Source: Methanomicrobiales archaeon | Lineage (GTDB): Archaea; Halobacteriota; Methanomicrobia; Methanomicrobiales; JACTUA01 | Assembly: GCA_028678905.1 (NCBI GenBank) | Contig: JAJRCO010000249.1 | Span: 1 to 20,913 of the forward strand | Reading direction: 5' to 3' | DNA: 20,913 nt | Shown here: positions 6,676 through 14,581 of the stretch, one piece after another | Position numbering within the stretch: position 1 is the stretch's first letter | How the letters are laid out: the number at the start of each line of letters is the position of its first letter | Made by a program: the position numbers and the translations under genes | The notes under the pieces: generated by a model | What the model saw: only the letters and a program-made list of their open reading frames with translations | The model's database searches: none | What the model was told of the DNA's origin: nothing

Positions 6676-8467
6676 GGAGCTGGCTAGAAAGCAGCGGAGT
6701 ATCAGTGTCGCAGAGTTCTTCGAAAAGAACAAACACCTGCTGGGCTTCGATTCGCCGACCCGGGGAATCATCACCACGGTGAAGGAAGCGGTCGACAATG
6801 CGCTGGACGCCTGCGAGGAAGCGGGAGTGCTTCCCGACATCTTTGTCCAGGTCCGCAAGATCTCCGATGACGTGTTCCGCATCGGAGTGGAGGACAATGG
6901 ACCGGGCATTGTCCCCGAACAGATTCCCCCGGTGTTCGGAAAGCTCCTCTATGGGTCCAGGTTTCATCAGATCAAGCAGAGCCGGGGGCAGCAGGGTATC
7001 GGTATCAGTGCGGCCATTCTCTACGCGCAGCTGACCACCGGCATGCCCGCTGTCATTATCTCCCGCACCGACGCCCGTAAAAAAGCCCACCGGTTCGAAC
7101 TAATGATCAAGACTGAAGCGAATGAACCCGATGTCCGGTCCCGGCAGCAGGTAGACTGGGATCGCCCGCATGGAACACGGGTGGAGATCGAGTTTAAAAG
7201 CACACTTGCGGCAAAGAAACGTCTCCTGGAATACCTGAGATACACCTCTGTCGTGAATCCCCATGCCCGCATCACCGCAGATATCGATGGTGAGATTTCC
7301 ACATTCGAGCGGGTGAGCGCTGAGGCGATCCCCTGCCCGAAAGCCATCCAGCCCCATCCCCACGGGATAGAACTGGGTACGCTTAAACGGATGCTCTCCG
7401 CACAGGAATCGATGACTCTGGAGGTGTTCCTGGTCGAGAATTTCAGCCGGGTGGGTAAGCAGGTCGCCCGGGAGATTTGTGAGAAAGCCCGCCTTTCGGG
7501 GGAGCAGAAGATATCGATGCTCCAGCCGGCAGATCAGAAACGGCTCCTCTCCGCCATGCAGAGCGTGCAGATACCGGCTCCACCTGCCAGCGTCTGCCTC
7601 TCTCCCATCGGTGAAGACCTGATTCGACGGAGCATGGATAAGGAGTTTTCCCTGGACTTTGTGGCCGCCCGTACCCGCCCGAGCTCTGTGTACAGTGGGC
7701 ACCCGTTTGTGGTCGAGGCGGCGATCGGGTACGGAGGAAAACTCAATGCCGATGACAAAGCCCTCATCCTGCGCTTCGCCAACCGGGTTCCTCTGCTCTA
7801 CCAGCCCGGTGCCTGTGCAATCACCAACACCATTGCGGGAGTGAACTGGAAATTGTACAATATCTCCCAGCAGACCCTTCCTGCGGGTCCGATCATCATC
7901 CTCGTGCATGTGGCCTCCACCAACGTTCCCTTCACCAGCGAAAGCAAGGACGCCATCGCATCCATTCCGGAGATCGAACGGGAGATCGGCCTCGGGTTAA
8001 AGGATCTGGGGCGTGAACTCAAACTCTTCCTGTCGCGCAGGGACAAAAAGCGGGTCGCTGATGATCGTGCCCGGGCAATCTGCGCCGTCATCCCTGAGAT
8101 CGCAATCAAGGTCGGGGAGATCGTGGAAAAACCGGCGCCGGATACGCAGGCGATCGAAGGGAAGATCATGAGGAAGGTGATCGCGAAGCGCAGGACCGTG
8201 AACGGTACCGTCCAGATCGAGGTGAACAACTACACTTCCCAGCCCCTTTCCCTGAAGATCTATGATTTTTCACCGGATGCGGCCACCGACGCCTTGCCCA
8301 AACCGGCCTTTTCTGAAAAGAGCGGGGATGAGTACACCCGGGTGTGGAACTGCGAGCTTGCGGCGGGAGGCACCTGGACCGCCCGGTACGGGGGGCGTGG
8401 ACCGGGACACCTCGATCTGCAGGGTATCGAGGAAAAACAGAAGGTGGTGATGGATCTCGATGTCTAA
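6662..8467 (+). CDS. top6B: DNA topoisomerase VI subunit B (ATPase)
   Basis: Subunit B is the ATP-driven gate of the A2B2 type IIB topoisomerase, which passes one DNA duplex through another to relax supercoils and unlink chromosomes. The 601-residue product starts at TTG behind a strong ribosome site. It has the GHKL ATPase signature: N-box KEAVDNALDA (41-50, with E42 and N46), DNGPG (78-82) and the glycine lid SRGQQGIGISAA (107-118). A helix-two-turn-helix and a transducer region follow, including the ATP-contacting lysine in TSESKDAIAS. The C-terminal 110 residues form the Ig-like end found in many euryarchaeal copies. The stop interlocks with the top6A start over eight bases (ATGTCTAA), favouring equal output of the two subunits. 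Confidence 0.96.
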   Translation: MEIAEELARKQRSISVAEFFEKNKHLLGFDSPTRGIITTVKEAVDNALDACEEAGVLPDIFVQVRKISDDVFRIGVEDNGPGIVPEQIPPVFGKLLYGSRFHQIKQSRGQQGIGISAAILYAQLTTGMPAVIISRTDARKKAHRFELMIKTEANEPDVRSRQQVDWDRPHGTRVEIEFKSTLAAKKRLLEYLRYTSVVNPHARITADIDGEISTFERVSAEAIPCPKAIQPHPHGIELGTLKRMLSAQESMTLEVFLVENFSRVGKQVAREICEKARLSGEQKISMLQPADQKRLLSAMQSVQIPAPPASVCLSPIGEDLIRRSMDKEFSLDFVAARTRPSSVYSGHPFVVEAAIGYGGKLNADDKALILRFANRVPLLYQPGACAITNTIAGVNWKLYNISQQTLPAGPIIILVHVASTNVPFTSESKDAIASIPEIEREIGLGLKDLGRELKLFLSRRDKKRVADDRARAICAVIPEIAIKVGEIVEKPAPDTQAIEGKIMRKVIAKRRTVNGTVQIEVNNYTSQPLSLKIYDFSPDAATDALPKPAFSEKSGDEYTRVWNCELAAGGTWTARYGGRGPGHLDLQGIEEKQKVVMDLDV

Positions 8468-9554
8468 GAAAGATCTCGATGCACGGGCGTTACCGCAACT
8501 GCTGGGTATCGCACAGGGATGGTATGATCAGATGAAGCAGGGGGAGATCCCTTCAATCCGTCTTCCCACGCGGACGAAGCTGAATATCGCGTTCGATGAA
8601 GCATCCGAGGTGTGGAAATACGGAGAGAAGGAGAGTCTCCGCGCCGCAAATACCGAGAAGAGCGCCATTCACCTCCTGAAGATGGCCTATGTGATCGCCT
8701 TCATCAAGCAGCAGATAAGAGAGGATAGGTCATCGACGCTGAGGGAGCTCTATTACATCACCGAAGGATGGAAAAGAGCGAAGTTCGAGACGCAGGACGA
8801 AAGCAATTATCTCATCGAGGATCTTGAGATCCTTTCCGATCTGCAGAGGGAGGCGTTCCATCTCCGTCCGGAGGAGGACGGGGCAAGCATCTTCGGGCCA
8901 ATCAGACTGAAGGAGAGCACCCGCAGGGGCGACCGGGTGCTTCACTGTCAGGACGATGTCGGGGAGGCCGGTTACCAGATCCCGAACAACATGGAATCGG
9001 TGGAATTCCTGGACCACGAGGCAAAGATGGTCATCGCCATCGAGACCGGAGGTATGTACGCCCGTTTGATCGAGAATGGGTTTGACAGGGAAGAGAAGGC
9101 CATTCTCGTACACCTAAAGGGTCAGCCTGCACGGTCCACTCGCCGCCTTCTCCATATGATCAACGAAAAGTTCCAGCTACCGGTGGTGGTCTTTACCGAT
9201 GGTGATCCGTGGTCCTATCGCATCTTCGCAAGCGTAGCCTATGGGGCCATCAAGAGTGCCCACATGTCCGAACTCCTGGCCACACCCCAGGCACAGTTTA
9301 TAGGGGTCCAGCCGTCGGATATCAGGGACTATAACCTCCCCTCGGATAAGCTCTCCCAGCAGGATGTCGATGCCCTGAAGGCCGAGCTCACCGATCCGCG
9401 GTTCAACACCGACTACTGGAAACAGCAGATCCACCTGCAGATCGATCTGGGACTCAAGTCAGAACAACAGGCCTTCGCTGCACGGGGCCTCGATTTCGTG
9501 ACCCGAGAATATCTTCCCCGGCGCCTCGCGGAGATGGGAGTCCTGAAAGGATAA
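8460..9554 (+). CDS. top6A: DNA topoisomerase VI subunit A (DNA-cleaving, Spo11-like)
   Basis: Subunit A cuts both DNA strands through a 5'-phosphotyrosyl link and is the archaeal relative of Spo11. The protein has 364 residues. The winged-helix domain holds the catalytic tyrosine, most likely Y99 in LRELYYI. The Toprim domain supplies E195 (AIETGG) and the acid pair D247/D249 (TDGDP), which bind magnesium. The ATG at 8460 sits inside the end of top6B, with GGTGA about nine bases ahead, so the pair is translationally coupled. The T-rich run after its stop at 9569-9575 probably ends the transcript that starts near 5100. All expected catalytic residues are present, so a functional enzyme is likely. 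Confidence 0.96.
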   Translation: MSKKDLDARALPQLLGIAQGWYDQMKQGEIPSIRLPTRTKLNIAFDEASEVWKYGEKESLRAANTEKSAIHLLKMAYVIAFIKQQIREDRSSTLRELYYITEGWKRAKFETQDESNYLIEDLEILSDLQREAFHLRPEEDGASIFGPIRLKESTRRGDRVLHCQDDVGEAGYQIPNNMESVEFLDHEAKMVIAIETGGMYARLIENGFDREEKAILVHLKGQPARSTRRLLHMINEKFQLPVVVFTDGDPWSYRIFASVAYGAIKSAHMSELLATPQAQFIGVQPSDIRDYNLPSDKLSQQDVDALKAELTDPRFNTDYWKQQIHLQIDLGLKSEQQAFAARGLDFVTREYLPRRLAEMGVLKG

Positions 9555-9568
9555 TCTGGACCAACATA

Positions 9569-9580
9569 ATTTTTTCTTCC
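9569..9580 (+). terminator. T-rich terminator after top6A
   Basis: A run of seven T bases followed by a pyrimidine stretch (TTTTTTTCTTCC) begins about 15 bases after the top6A stop. Archaeal RNA polymerase terminates at such T-tracts without a stem-loop. Confidence 0.5.
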
Positions 9581-9805
9581 TGTCGTACCTGATACGCCCC
9601 CGGGAAACTCTCAATATACCGGCCGGGAAGAAAAATGGTTTACCGTGGGCACAAGGTCTTCCGAACCAAGACCGAACATCGGTTCGGATCTTTCTCCCTA
9701 GTTCGTCCTGTTTCCTGATATCGACAGGGTGTCTTCTCCTTGACACTGGAGAAAATCCCACCACCGTAATTTTTGGAAACGATTTAATCTCCTCCCCGGC
9801 TATCT
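9581..9805. other. Intergenic region before the flippase gene, with an inverted repeat
   Basis: About 225 bases without a gene. It holds an eight-base-pair inverted repeat, TCCGAACC (9660-9667) and GGTTCGGA (9681-9688), around a 13-base spacer that itself contains ACCGA-ACA-TCGGT, so two alternative foldings compete. A T/A-rich GATTTAATC lies at 9781-9789, about 25 bases before the flippase start, and is the best TATA candidate. I see no small gene on either strand. Confidence 0.4.
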
Positions 9806-11305
9806 GTGATAGTGAACAGGCTCTCCGGGTATTTCTCGCGTATCCTGACGACACGTGCAATAGGAGATCAGAGCGTCATCTCCCTCATCACGATGATCGC
9901 GGTTACCCTGACCGGATACATGGCCACCTTCTATTTCGCCCATACCCAGGGGCCTGCGATCCTGGGTGGATATTTTCTGTTTATGGCGTATTACGGAATC
10001 TTTGATCTGGTCGCCGATGGTGGTTTCGGCGGCGCGGTGGTCAAGCGGATCAGCGAAGGGCTGGAGAAGAACGAATTCTTTTCGGCATTTCTCGCTTTGC
10101 GCCTGGCGCTCCTTGCTATCGCCTTTGCGGTCCTGTTTCTTGCCCGGCCTTATCTGGTGGATATCTCCAGTGCCGGCCTTTTCATTCCCCTGATTCTAGC
10201 GATCCTTACCGGTTCTCTATACAGTGGTATGTATGCCGGGGTATACGGGCAGGGAAAAATCGGCATCACCAAAGCAGGCGAACTGTTGAGCTTCTTTGGA
10301 CGAATCGTCATCCAGGTTGGAGGGGTCTATCTAGGATACGGGCTAGGGGGTCTACTCGGAGGATTCATTGTGGGCCTGCTCGTAGGCGGGATCATCTTCT
10401 CCCGTTTCATCAACCTCACCCTGGTCTCGTTCTCGGCACGGCATATAAAGAGCCTCCTCTCATTCTCCTTCTGGATCTTCCTCACAGCCGGAGGGAATCT
10501 GGTATTCAGCATCTCCGATGTGATCCTGATCGGATATTTTCTGACCAATGCCGATGTGGGGATCTACCGGGCAGCCCTGCAGCTGACCTCGGTTGCGACC
10601 TTCACCACCATTGCACTACAGTCAGTATTGTATCCCCAGATCAGTCGCTGGAGCGTAGAGGGAGATATTTCACGAATTCAGGCAAGTCTCTCCCGCGCCT
10701 TCACCTATTCCCTTTTCCTTTCCGTCCCAGTCGCTGTGGGAGGATGGATTCTGGGTTATCCGCTGCTGTTTTATCTATATGGGGCCGACTTCACCGCAGG
10801 AAACGGATCCCTGTCCATCCTCCTGGCAATGCAGATCATCAACGTATTTATGTATCTTGAGATCATGAGCCTCAACGCCATGAACCGTCCCCACGATTCG
10901 TTCCGGGCAACGACCGTGGCGGCGATTCTCAATATCGTCCTGAACATCGGACTTATCCCGGTCCTGGGGATCATCGGCGCCGCGATCGCGACCGCTTTTT
11001 CCATGGCGGTGAACGCCCTGATCTCGTTTTTCCTGCTCCGGCGGATCGTTCCGGTGGGGATCGAAAGAAAACCGGTGGGAAGCATCATCCTTTCTGCTGG
11101 TATCATGGGGGTGGGAATTGCCATTCTGCAGTTCCTGCTCCCCGCAACCAACGCCGGAATGCTCGTAGCCATCGTGGCCGTCGGTACGGGGATCTATACC
11201 GTGGCCCTGTTCAGTCTCGATCCGGACATATACCGGGAGATCCGCGACCTGGTCCGATCTTTCGGAGGGCCCTGGCCACACTGGCTGGATCGGTACTTCA
11301 CCTGA
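9806..11305 (+). CDS. Polysaccharide/lipid-linked oligosaccharide flippase, MOP superfamily
   Basis: The 499-residue protein is almost wholly hydrophobic, with roughly 12-14 predicted membrane helices, and has the layout of Wzx-type flippases (Polysacc_synt family). Family cues are the N-terminal amphipathic stretch, the LTGYMATFYFAHTQGP segment, SFSFWIFLTAGGNLVFSISDVILIGYF at the start of the second half, and LNIVLNIGLIPVLGIIGAAIATAFS near 375-400. Family members turn lipid-linked sugars across the membrane for surface glycan or S-layer glycosylation. There is no Shine-Dalgarno sequence. The start is GTG at 9806 or GTG at 9812; the TATA-like run at 9781-9789 would place a leaderless start very near 9812. 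No glycosyltransferase genes lie next to it in the window, so the substrate cannot be inferred. Confidence 0.88.
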   Translation: MIVNRLSGYFSRILTTRAIGDQSVISLITMIAVTLTGYMATFYFAHTQGPAILGGYFLFMAYYGIFDLVADGGFGGAVVKRISEGLEKNEFFSAFLALRLALLAIAFAVLFLARPYLVDISSAGLFIPLILAILTGSLYSGMYAGVYGQGKIGITKAGELLSFFGRIVIQVGGVYLGYGLGGLLGGFIVGLLVGGIIFSRFINLTLVSFSARHIKSLLSFSFWIFLTAGGNLVFSISDVILIGYFLTNADVGIYRAALQLTSVATFTTIALQSVLYPQISRWSVEGDISRIQASLSRAFTYSLFLSVPVAVGGWILGYPLLFYLYGADFTAGNGSLSILLAMQIINVFMYLEIMSLNAMNRPHDSFRATTVAAILNIVLNIGLIPVLGIIGAAIATAFSMAVNALISFFLLRRIVPVGIERKPVGSIILSAGIMGVGIAILQFLLPATNAGMLVAIVAVGTGIYTVALFSLDPDIYREIRDLVRSFGGPWPHWLDRYFT

Positions 11306-11554
11306 AATGCTACATGAAGTATTTAGCAAGAGGCCTTGGCGTTTTCCTAGACACGGATTTTTTGACCGAAACATCCACCTAGGTTTTCGGTGAGATACGA
11401 TTGAGATTGCAAGGAGACATCCTCCAGCAGAAAATTGTAAGTGATATAGTGAGAAATAGAAGACATCAATTCATAGCGCTAAATAACGGGCAGACATCCC
11501 CTGGGTCTCATAAAAGTCGTTGGGGGGCTGCCCCATACCGGGGCTCAAATTTCG
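11306..11554. other. Intergenic region before the TfoX-like gene
   Basis: About 250 bases, noticeably richer in A and T than the flanking genes. It contains an inverted repeat ACCGAAA (11365-11371) and TTTCGGT (11385-11391) with a 13-base spacer, and a T-run at 11358-11363 that could terminate flippase transcription. Near the next gene are two overlapping, mutually exclusive stems: GGGG-CTG-CCCC (11524-11534) and GCCCC-ATACC-GGGGC (11530-11544). A TATA-like CATAAAAG lies at 11509-11516. A frame of 74 codons starting with TTG at 11401 shows no protein-like features, and I do not call it. Confidence 0.4.
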
Positions 11555-11914
11555 ATGAAATGGAAAAAAGCACCAGAAGAACTAGTTGCGTTCCTTACGG
11601 ACGCAGTAAAAGATATCGACTGTGAGTATCGCTCGATGTTCGGTTATCCTGCATATTTTATCAATGGCAACATGTTCCTCGGAGCGTTCCAGGACCTGCT
11701 CTTTCTACGACTTTCCGAAAACGACAGAGAAAGGATCATCAAACTCCAGCCAGATGTAAAACCCTTCGAACCAATGCCGGGAAGAGTCATGAAAGAGTAT
11801 GTGGTGTTGCCCGTATCGTTGTACACTACAGAAGAATCCTTCCATGAATGGCTGCAAAAATCAGTTCGGTACACATCATCCCTTCCTCTTAAAAAGAAGA
11901 TCATTCCGAAATAA
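11555..11914 (+). CDS. TfoX/Sxy N-terminal domain family protein
   Basis: The 119-residue protein matches the TfoX N-terminal domain layout. Helices at the start are followed by MFGYPAYFINGNMFLGAF (28-45), a strand LLFLRLS, and the late PMPGRVMKEYVVLP segment (73-86). Bacterial TfoX/Sxy proteins regulate competence genes, but stand-alone single-domain homologues are widespread and mostly of unknown role, so competence should not be inferred here. No ribosome site precedes the ATG, and a TATA-like run about 40 bases upstream would give a short leader. Its codons are richer in A and T than those of the neighbours, and the AT-rich leader region supports possible acquisition by transfer, though this is an impression rather than a measurement. 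It converges with the next gene. Confidence 0.8.
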   Translation: MKWKKAPEELVAFLTDAVKDIDCEYRSMFGYPAYFINGNMFLGAFQDLLFLRLSENDRERIIKLQPDVKPFEPMPGRVMKEYVVLPVSLYTTEESFHEWLQKSVRYTSSLPLKKKIIPK

Positions 11915-11970
11915 ATTCGGGATCCATGAAAGTTCTGGAACCGGTTGGCTGATGAGTCTCAGCGAGAGAT

Positions 11971-12423
11971 CTATCCGACTATCTCCCGGATGTGTCGTGT
12001 TGTTTCCGAAACGACCGCCTTTTCTCCCTGGAGACGAGCGATATCTTCGATCGCTTCCAGAATATGGACGGAATCTTCCAGAAAGCTCAAAATATCTGCA
12101 GGATAAAGATCAATGCCATATTCATCGAGAAGAACACCGCTGATCTGATGGTGATCAAACCCTTCTTCCCGCAATTCGATGATCTTCATCACGAATTTCT
12201 TCTCCGGACAACCGCAGAGGGGACGATCCCGACAGTCGCAGCGAAGGAAATCGTGAAGAAACTGCAGAAGCTGCTCCCGAAGAGCCGCATCCACCTGATC
12301 AAAGTTCAAATGGGTGGTGACCGCCTCAAGAAACGCGGGGTGAAAAGCGGAATCAGGAATGCGGTACCCGACTCCTCTTTCGATCTTGCGTGCCCCGCGG
12401 AATTTAGCCTTTGCCGCGATCAA
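11971..12423 (-). CDS. Hypothetical Cys-rich protein, possible DUF5814-like domain
   Basis: The 150-residue product starts at TTG (12423), which overlaps the stop of the preceding gene as TTGA and has a purine-rich AGAGGA site just ahead. No other usable start exists before residue 78. The middle holds a tight cysteine cluster (CDCRDRPLCGCPE) that looks like a metal site, followed by a helical region (KFVMKIIELREEGFDHHQIS, then LLDEYGIDLYPADILSFLED). That arrangement, a short Cys/Pro segment and then a helical bundle with a Tyr-Pro-Ala-Asp turn, reminded me of the DUF5814 domain found in archaeal helicases, but here it stands alone. A small nucleic-acid-linked metal protein is possible. I am not sure of the family. 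Confidence 0.65.
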   Translation of the reverse strand: MIAAKAKFRGARKIERGVGYRIPDSAFHPAFLEAVTTHLNFDQVDAALREQLLQFLHDFLRCDCRDRPLCGCPEKKFVMKIIELREEGFDHHQISGVLLDEYGIDLYPADILSFLEDSVHILEAIEDIARLQGEKAVVSETTRHIREIVG

Positions 12424-13052
12424 TCGTCCTCTCCGGTCGATTCATCAAAATCCTTCAAAGATTCCATAGCCTCGCTCATCCGCTCACATTCGATGAGCCA
12501 TTCATCAAAGAGAGTGGGCTGTTCGAGATCGTCTTTCAGAAATTTACGACAACAGGTAGCACCGTCGATTACGCTCGCTCCGATCTGGGCCGCGGTCTCC
12601 AGAGCCTGTTCCATCTTATCTTCTCCCAGAGCCCGGCCTCTCTTCACCAGGGTCTTTAAGTCCTTTTCGTAGGTGCCTTCCAGATACTTCCTGCAGGAGG
12701 CAAATAAGACCGCTTTCGACAGCTGCAGAAGTTCGATGATTTCCCCGAGATCATCGGGCGGTTCGGACATCACGATCCGCTCAATATCGTCCAGTTTTTT
12801 CAATGCCTCGTTTTTGTCGAAACGCTGGTTCTGATAGAGCCGGATTATTTTAAGAATCGAAACGGTGATATCTTCAGAGAATCCGTCAAGGATACGGAAT
12901 CCTTCTGGCATTTCATCATTCGCGGGGTCGATTTCGAAACTGGACTCCCGTAGTGTTTTAAGCCAGTTGTCCCACCGCTCCTGATTATAAAAAATGTAGA
13001 ATAATTTGAGCGGTTCGGCCGGTTGCGCTGTTTTTACTCCTTTCTTTGCCAT
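12420..13052 (-). CDS. DUF2150-like archaeal protein
   Basis: The 210-residue soluble protein has the beginning LFYIFYNQERWDNWLKTL that I associate with the archaeal DUF2150 family. It is followed by a long helical region with several acidic patches and a CCRKFL segment near 166-171, and ends with an acidic tail (ESTGEDD). The function is unknown. The ATG at 13052 is preceded by only a distant AAGGA, but a TATA-like CTTTAACA lies about 28 bases upstream, so the mRNA is probably leaderless or nearly so. The next gene overlaps its stop by four bases, and the two form a unit. It diverges from thiI across 129 bases that hold both promoters. The family name is from memory; the gene itself is secure. 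Confidence 0.7.
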   Translation of the reverse strand: MAKKGVKTAQPAEPLKLFYIFYNQERWDNWLKTLRESSFEIDPANDEMPEGFRILDGFSEDITVSILKIIRLYQNQRFDKNEALKKLDDIERIVMSEPPDDLGEIIELLQLSKAVLFASCRKYLEGTYEKDLKTLVKRGRALGEDKMEQALETAAQIGASVIDGATCCRKFLKDDLEQPTLFDEWLIECERMSEAMESLKDFDESTGEDD

Positions 13053-13075
13053 TTCATTACATGTTCCTTCTGGTC

Positions 13076-13083
13076 TGTTAAAG
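13076..13083 (-). promoter_or_regulatory. TATA-like box for the DUF2150-like gene
   Basis: On the minus strand the sequence reads CTTTAACA with a purine-rich GAAATAT ahead. Its centre is about 28 bases before the ATG at 13052, the spacing seen for the other near-leaderless genes here. Confidence 0.4.
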
Positions 13084-13181
13084 ATATTTCTGTATGATAC
13101 GAGAGAGAATTACAAGGGGGATATGTTTTTTCCAGATGGAAGCGAAGATCTAGAGAGAGGTACGATCGAGCAGGAAACCTC

Positions 13182-14390
13182 ATGCAGCACGAAGAGCCGG
13201 AGGAGACGGTGGTGGGAATCCGGTACGGTGAACTCTTTCTGAAGAGCGAACCGGTGAAAAGGAGATTTATCGGGATCCTGACCGACAACATCGAAAGAGC
13301 GCTGAAAGAGAAAGGAATCTCTTTCTGGCTGGAACATCCACGAGGCCGCATCATCGTCCATGGGGAGGATGCATCAGCCATAGCCCACATCACTGCACGC
13401 GTATTCGGGGTAGTGGATACCGGCATCTGCCTCCTGACCGGAACGACCTCGGATGAATTGGCCCGTTCCGCCATCAACCTGGCGAAAAAGAATCTGAGTC
13501 CTGGAATGACCTTTGCAGTCAGGGCGAAACGGGAGAAGAAGGAGGGGATTCCAAGCCCGGAACTGGCAGCATTCCTCGGATCCGAGATCCTTCGCGAGAT
13601 CCCAGGCCTCCAGGTCGACCTGGATCACCCGTCTTACGAGTTGCATGTGGAAGTGCGGGGGATCGGGGGTCTGATCTGTGACCAAAGAGTCCCTGCACCA
13701 GGTGGCCTCCCATTTGGCACTCAGGGAATTTTCCTTTCTCTTCTCTCTTCCGGGATCGATTCTCCGGTCGCCGCTTGGATGATGATGAAACGGGGATGCG
13801 TCCCCCACTTTCTTTTCCTCGATGCAGAGATATGGAGCGGGGTTGATGTGCGGGGTGGGGCCATCGAGAACTTTCGACGGCTCTCCCTGTGGTGCCCGGG
13901 TCATTCCCTCGAGATGGATATCGTCCCAAATAAAGACCTCTTCCAGCAGATGAATGACGAAAAAATCCCCCCGCGGTTCCGCTGCGTTATCTGCAAGAGA
14001 TTTATGTACCGTGTCGCGAGCGCACATGCAAAACAATCCGCTGCGCTAGCTCTGGTCACCGGGGAGAATCTGGGGCAGGTCGCCTCCCAGACCCTGGTCA
14101 ACCTGGCAACCATTTCTGAAGCAGCGACAATACCCGTCCTTCGTCCGCTCATCACCTATGATAAGAGGGAGATTATCGATCGGGCGCGGAAGATCGGCAC
14201 GTTCCCTGGTCAGGGTGGGGATCTTTCCTGTCGTGCAGTTCCCCACAAACCCTCGACCGGGGCCAATCTTGGTGGAATAAAGACTCTGGAGAAAGACCTT
14301 GATATCCCGTCACTAGTCAGGGAGTGTTCCGAGAGAGCGCAGACCCTCACGGCCAGGGATGGTCGAATCATTGAGGAATATCCTGCCTGA
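13182..14390 (+). CDS. thiI: tRNA 4-thiouridine / thiazole sulfur transferase ThiI, archaeal type
   Basis: ThiI adenylates U8 of tRNA and inserts sulfur to make 4-thiouridine; it can also supply sulfur for thiamine thiazole. The 402-residue protein has an N-terminal ferredoxin-like region, a THUMP domain (roughly 60-170) and a PP-loop AMP-forming domain. There is no rhodanese domain, as in other archaeal copies. The sulfur-carrying cysteines are probably C268 and C271 (CVIC), with C350 (LSCRAVP) as a third conserved Cys; a CXXC of this kind is known to be needed in Methanococcus ThiI. The PP-loop reads SSGIDS at 189-194, whereas the usual motif is SGGIDS, so one glycine is replaced by serine. 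The ATG at 13182 has AGGAA about nine bases upstream. Confidence 0.93.
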   Translation: MQHEEPEETVVGIRYGELFLKSEPVKRRFIGILTDNIERALKEKGISFWLEHPRGRIIVHGEDASAIAHITARVFGVVDTGICLLTGTTSDELARSAINLAKKNLSPGMTFAVRAKREKKEGIPSPELAAFLGSEILREIPGLQVDLDHPSYELHVEVRGIGGLICDQRVPAPGGLPFGTQGIFLSLLSSGIDSPVAAWMMMKRGCVPHFLFLDAEIWSGVDVRGGAIENFRRLSLWCPGHSLEMDIVPNKDLFQQMNDEKIPPRFRCVICKRFMYRVASAHAKQSAALALVTGENLGQVASQTLVNLATISEAATIPVLRPLITYDKREIIDRARKIGTFPGQGGDLSCRAVPHKPSTGANLGGIKTLEKDLDIPSLVRECSERAQTLTARDGRIIEEYPA

Positions 14391-14581
14391 ACGAGTTCGT
14401 GGGATGAGTTGGCGGGGGATATGGCGAAGCATTATGAGGAGTCCCCGATTTCATCGGTATTTGGACAGGATATCGTACAGAAGTATTCATCGGTTGAATC
14501 CTTTGATTGGCCGGGGATCCCATCCTGTTCGAACCTAGGCAGAAACGTTAATCAATCGCCTGGACCGTATTCTTTCGGGCA
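14391..14581. other. Intergenic region upstream of the radical SAM gene
   Basis: About 190 bases. The sequence TTCATCGGT occurs twice (14450-14458 and 14486-14494), 36 bases apart, and the second copy extends to TTCATCGGTTGAA, an imperfect palindrome. A weak A/T run, CGTTAATC (14546-14553), about 30 bases before the radical SAM ATG may be its TATA box. A 76-codon frame from TTG at 14409 runs through and into the next gene, but I see nothing protein-like enough to call it. Confidence 0.4.

Noticed and set aside
9459..9860. A 133-codon minus-strand frame across the end of top6A and the intergenic region
   Set aside because: It is antisense to conserved topoisomerase sequence, has no promoter or ribosome site, and its product resembles no known protein.
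11521..11550. Possible tRNA fragment around the C/G-rich stems
   Set aside because: The T-loop consensus is absent and no D-arm or anticodon arm can be drawn, so the stems are simple hairpins.
11401..11625. A 74-codon plus-strand frame from TTG before the TfoX-like gene
   Set aside because: It overlaps the real gene, the product is basic and irregular with no domain, and the region looks like non-coding AT-rich DNA with hairpins.
13034..13057. A seven-codon frame (minus strand, ATG at 13057) overlapping the start of the DUF2150-like gene
   Set aside because: Transcription probably begins at about the same point, so the mini-frame would have little or no leader, and nothing else supports its translation.
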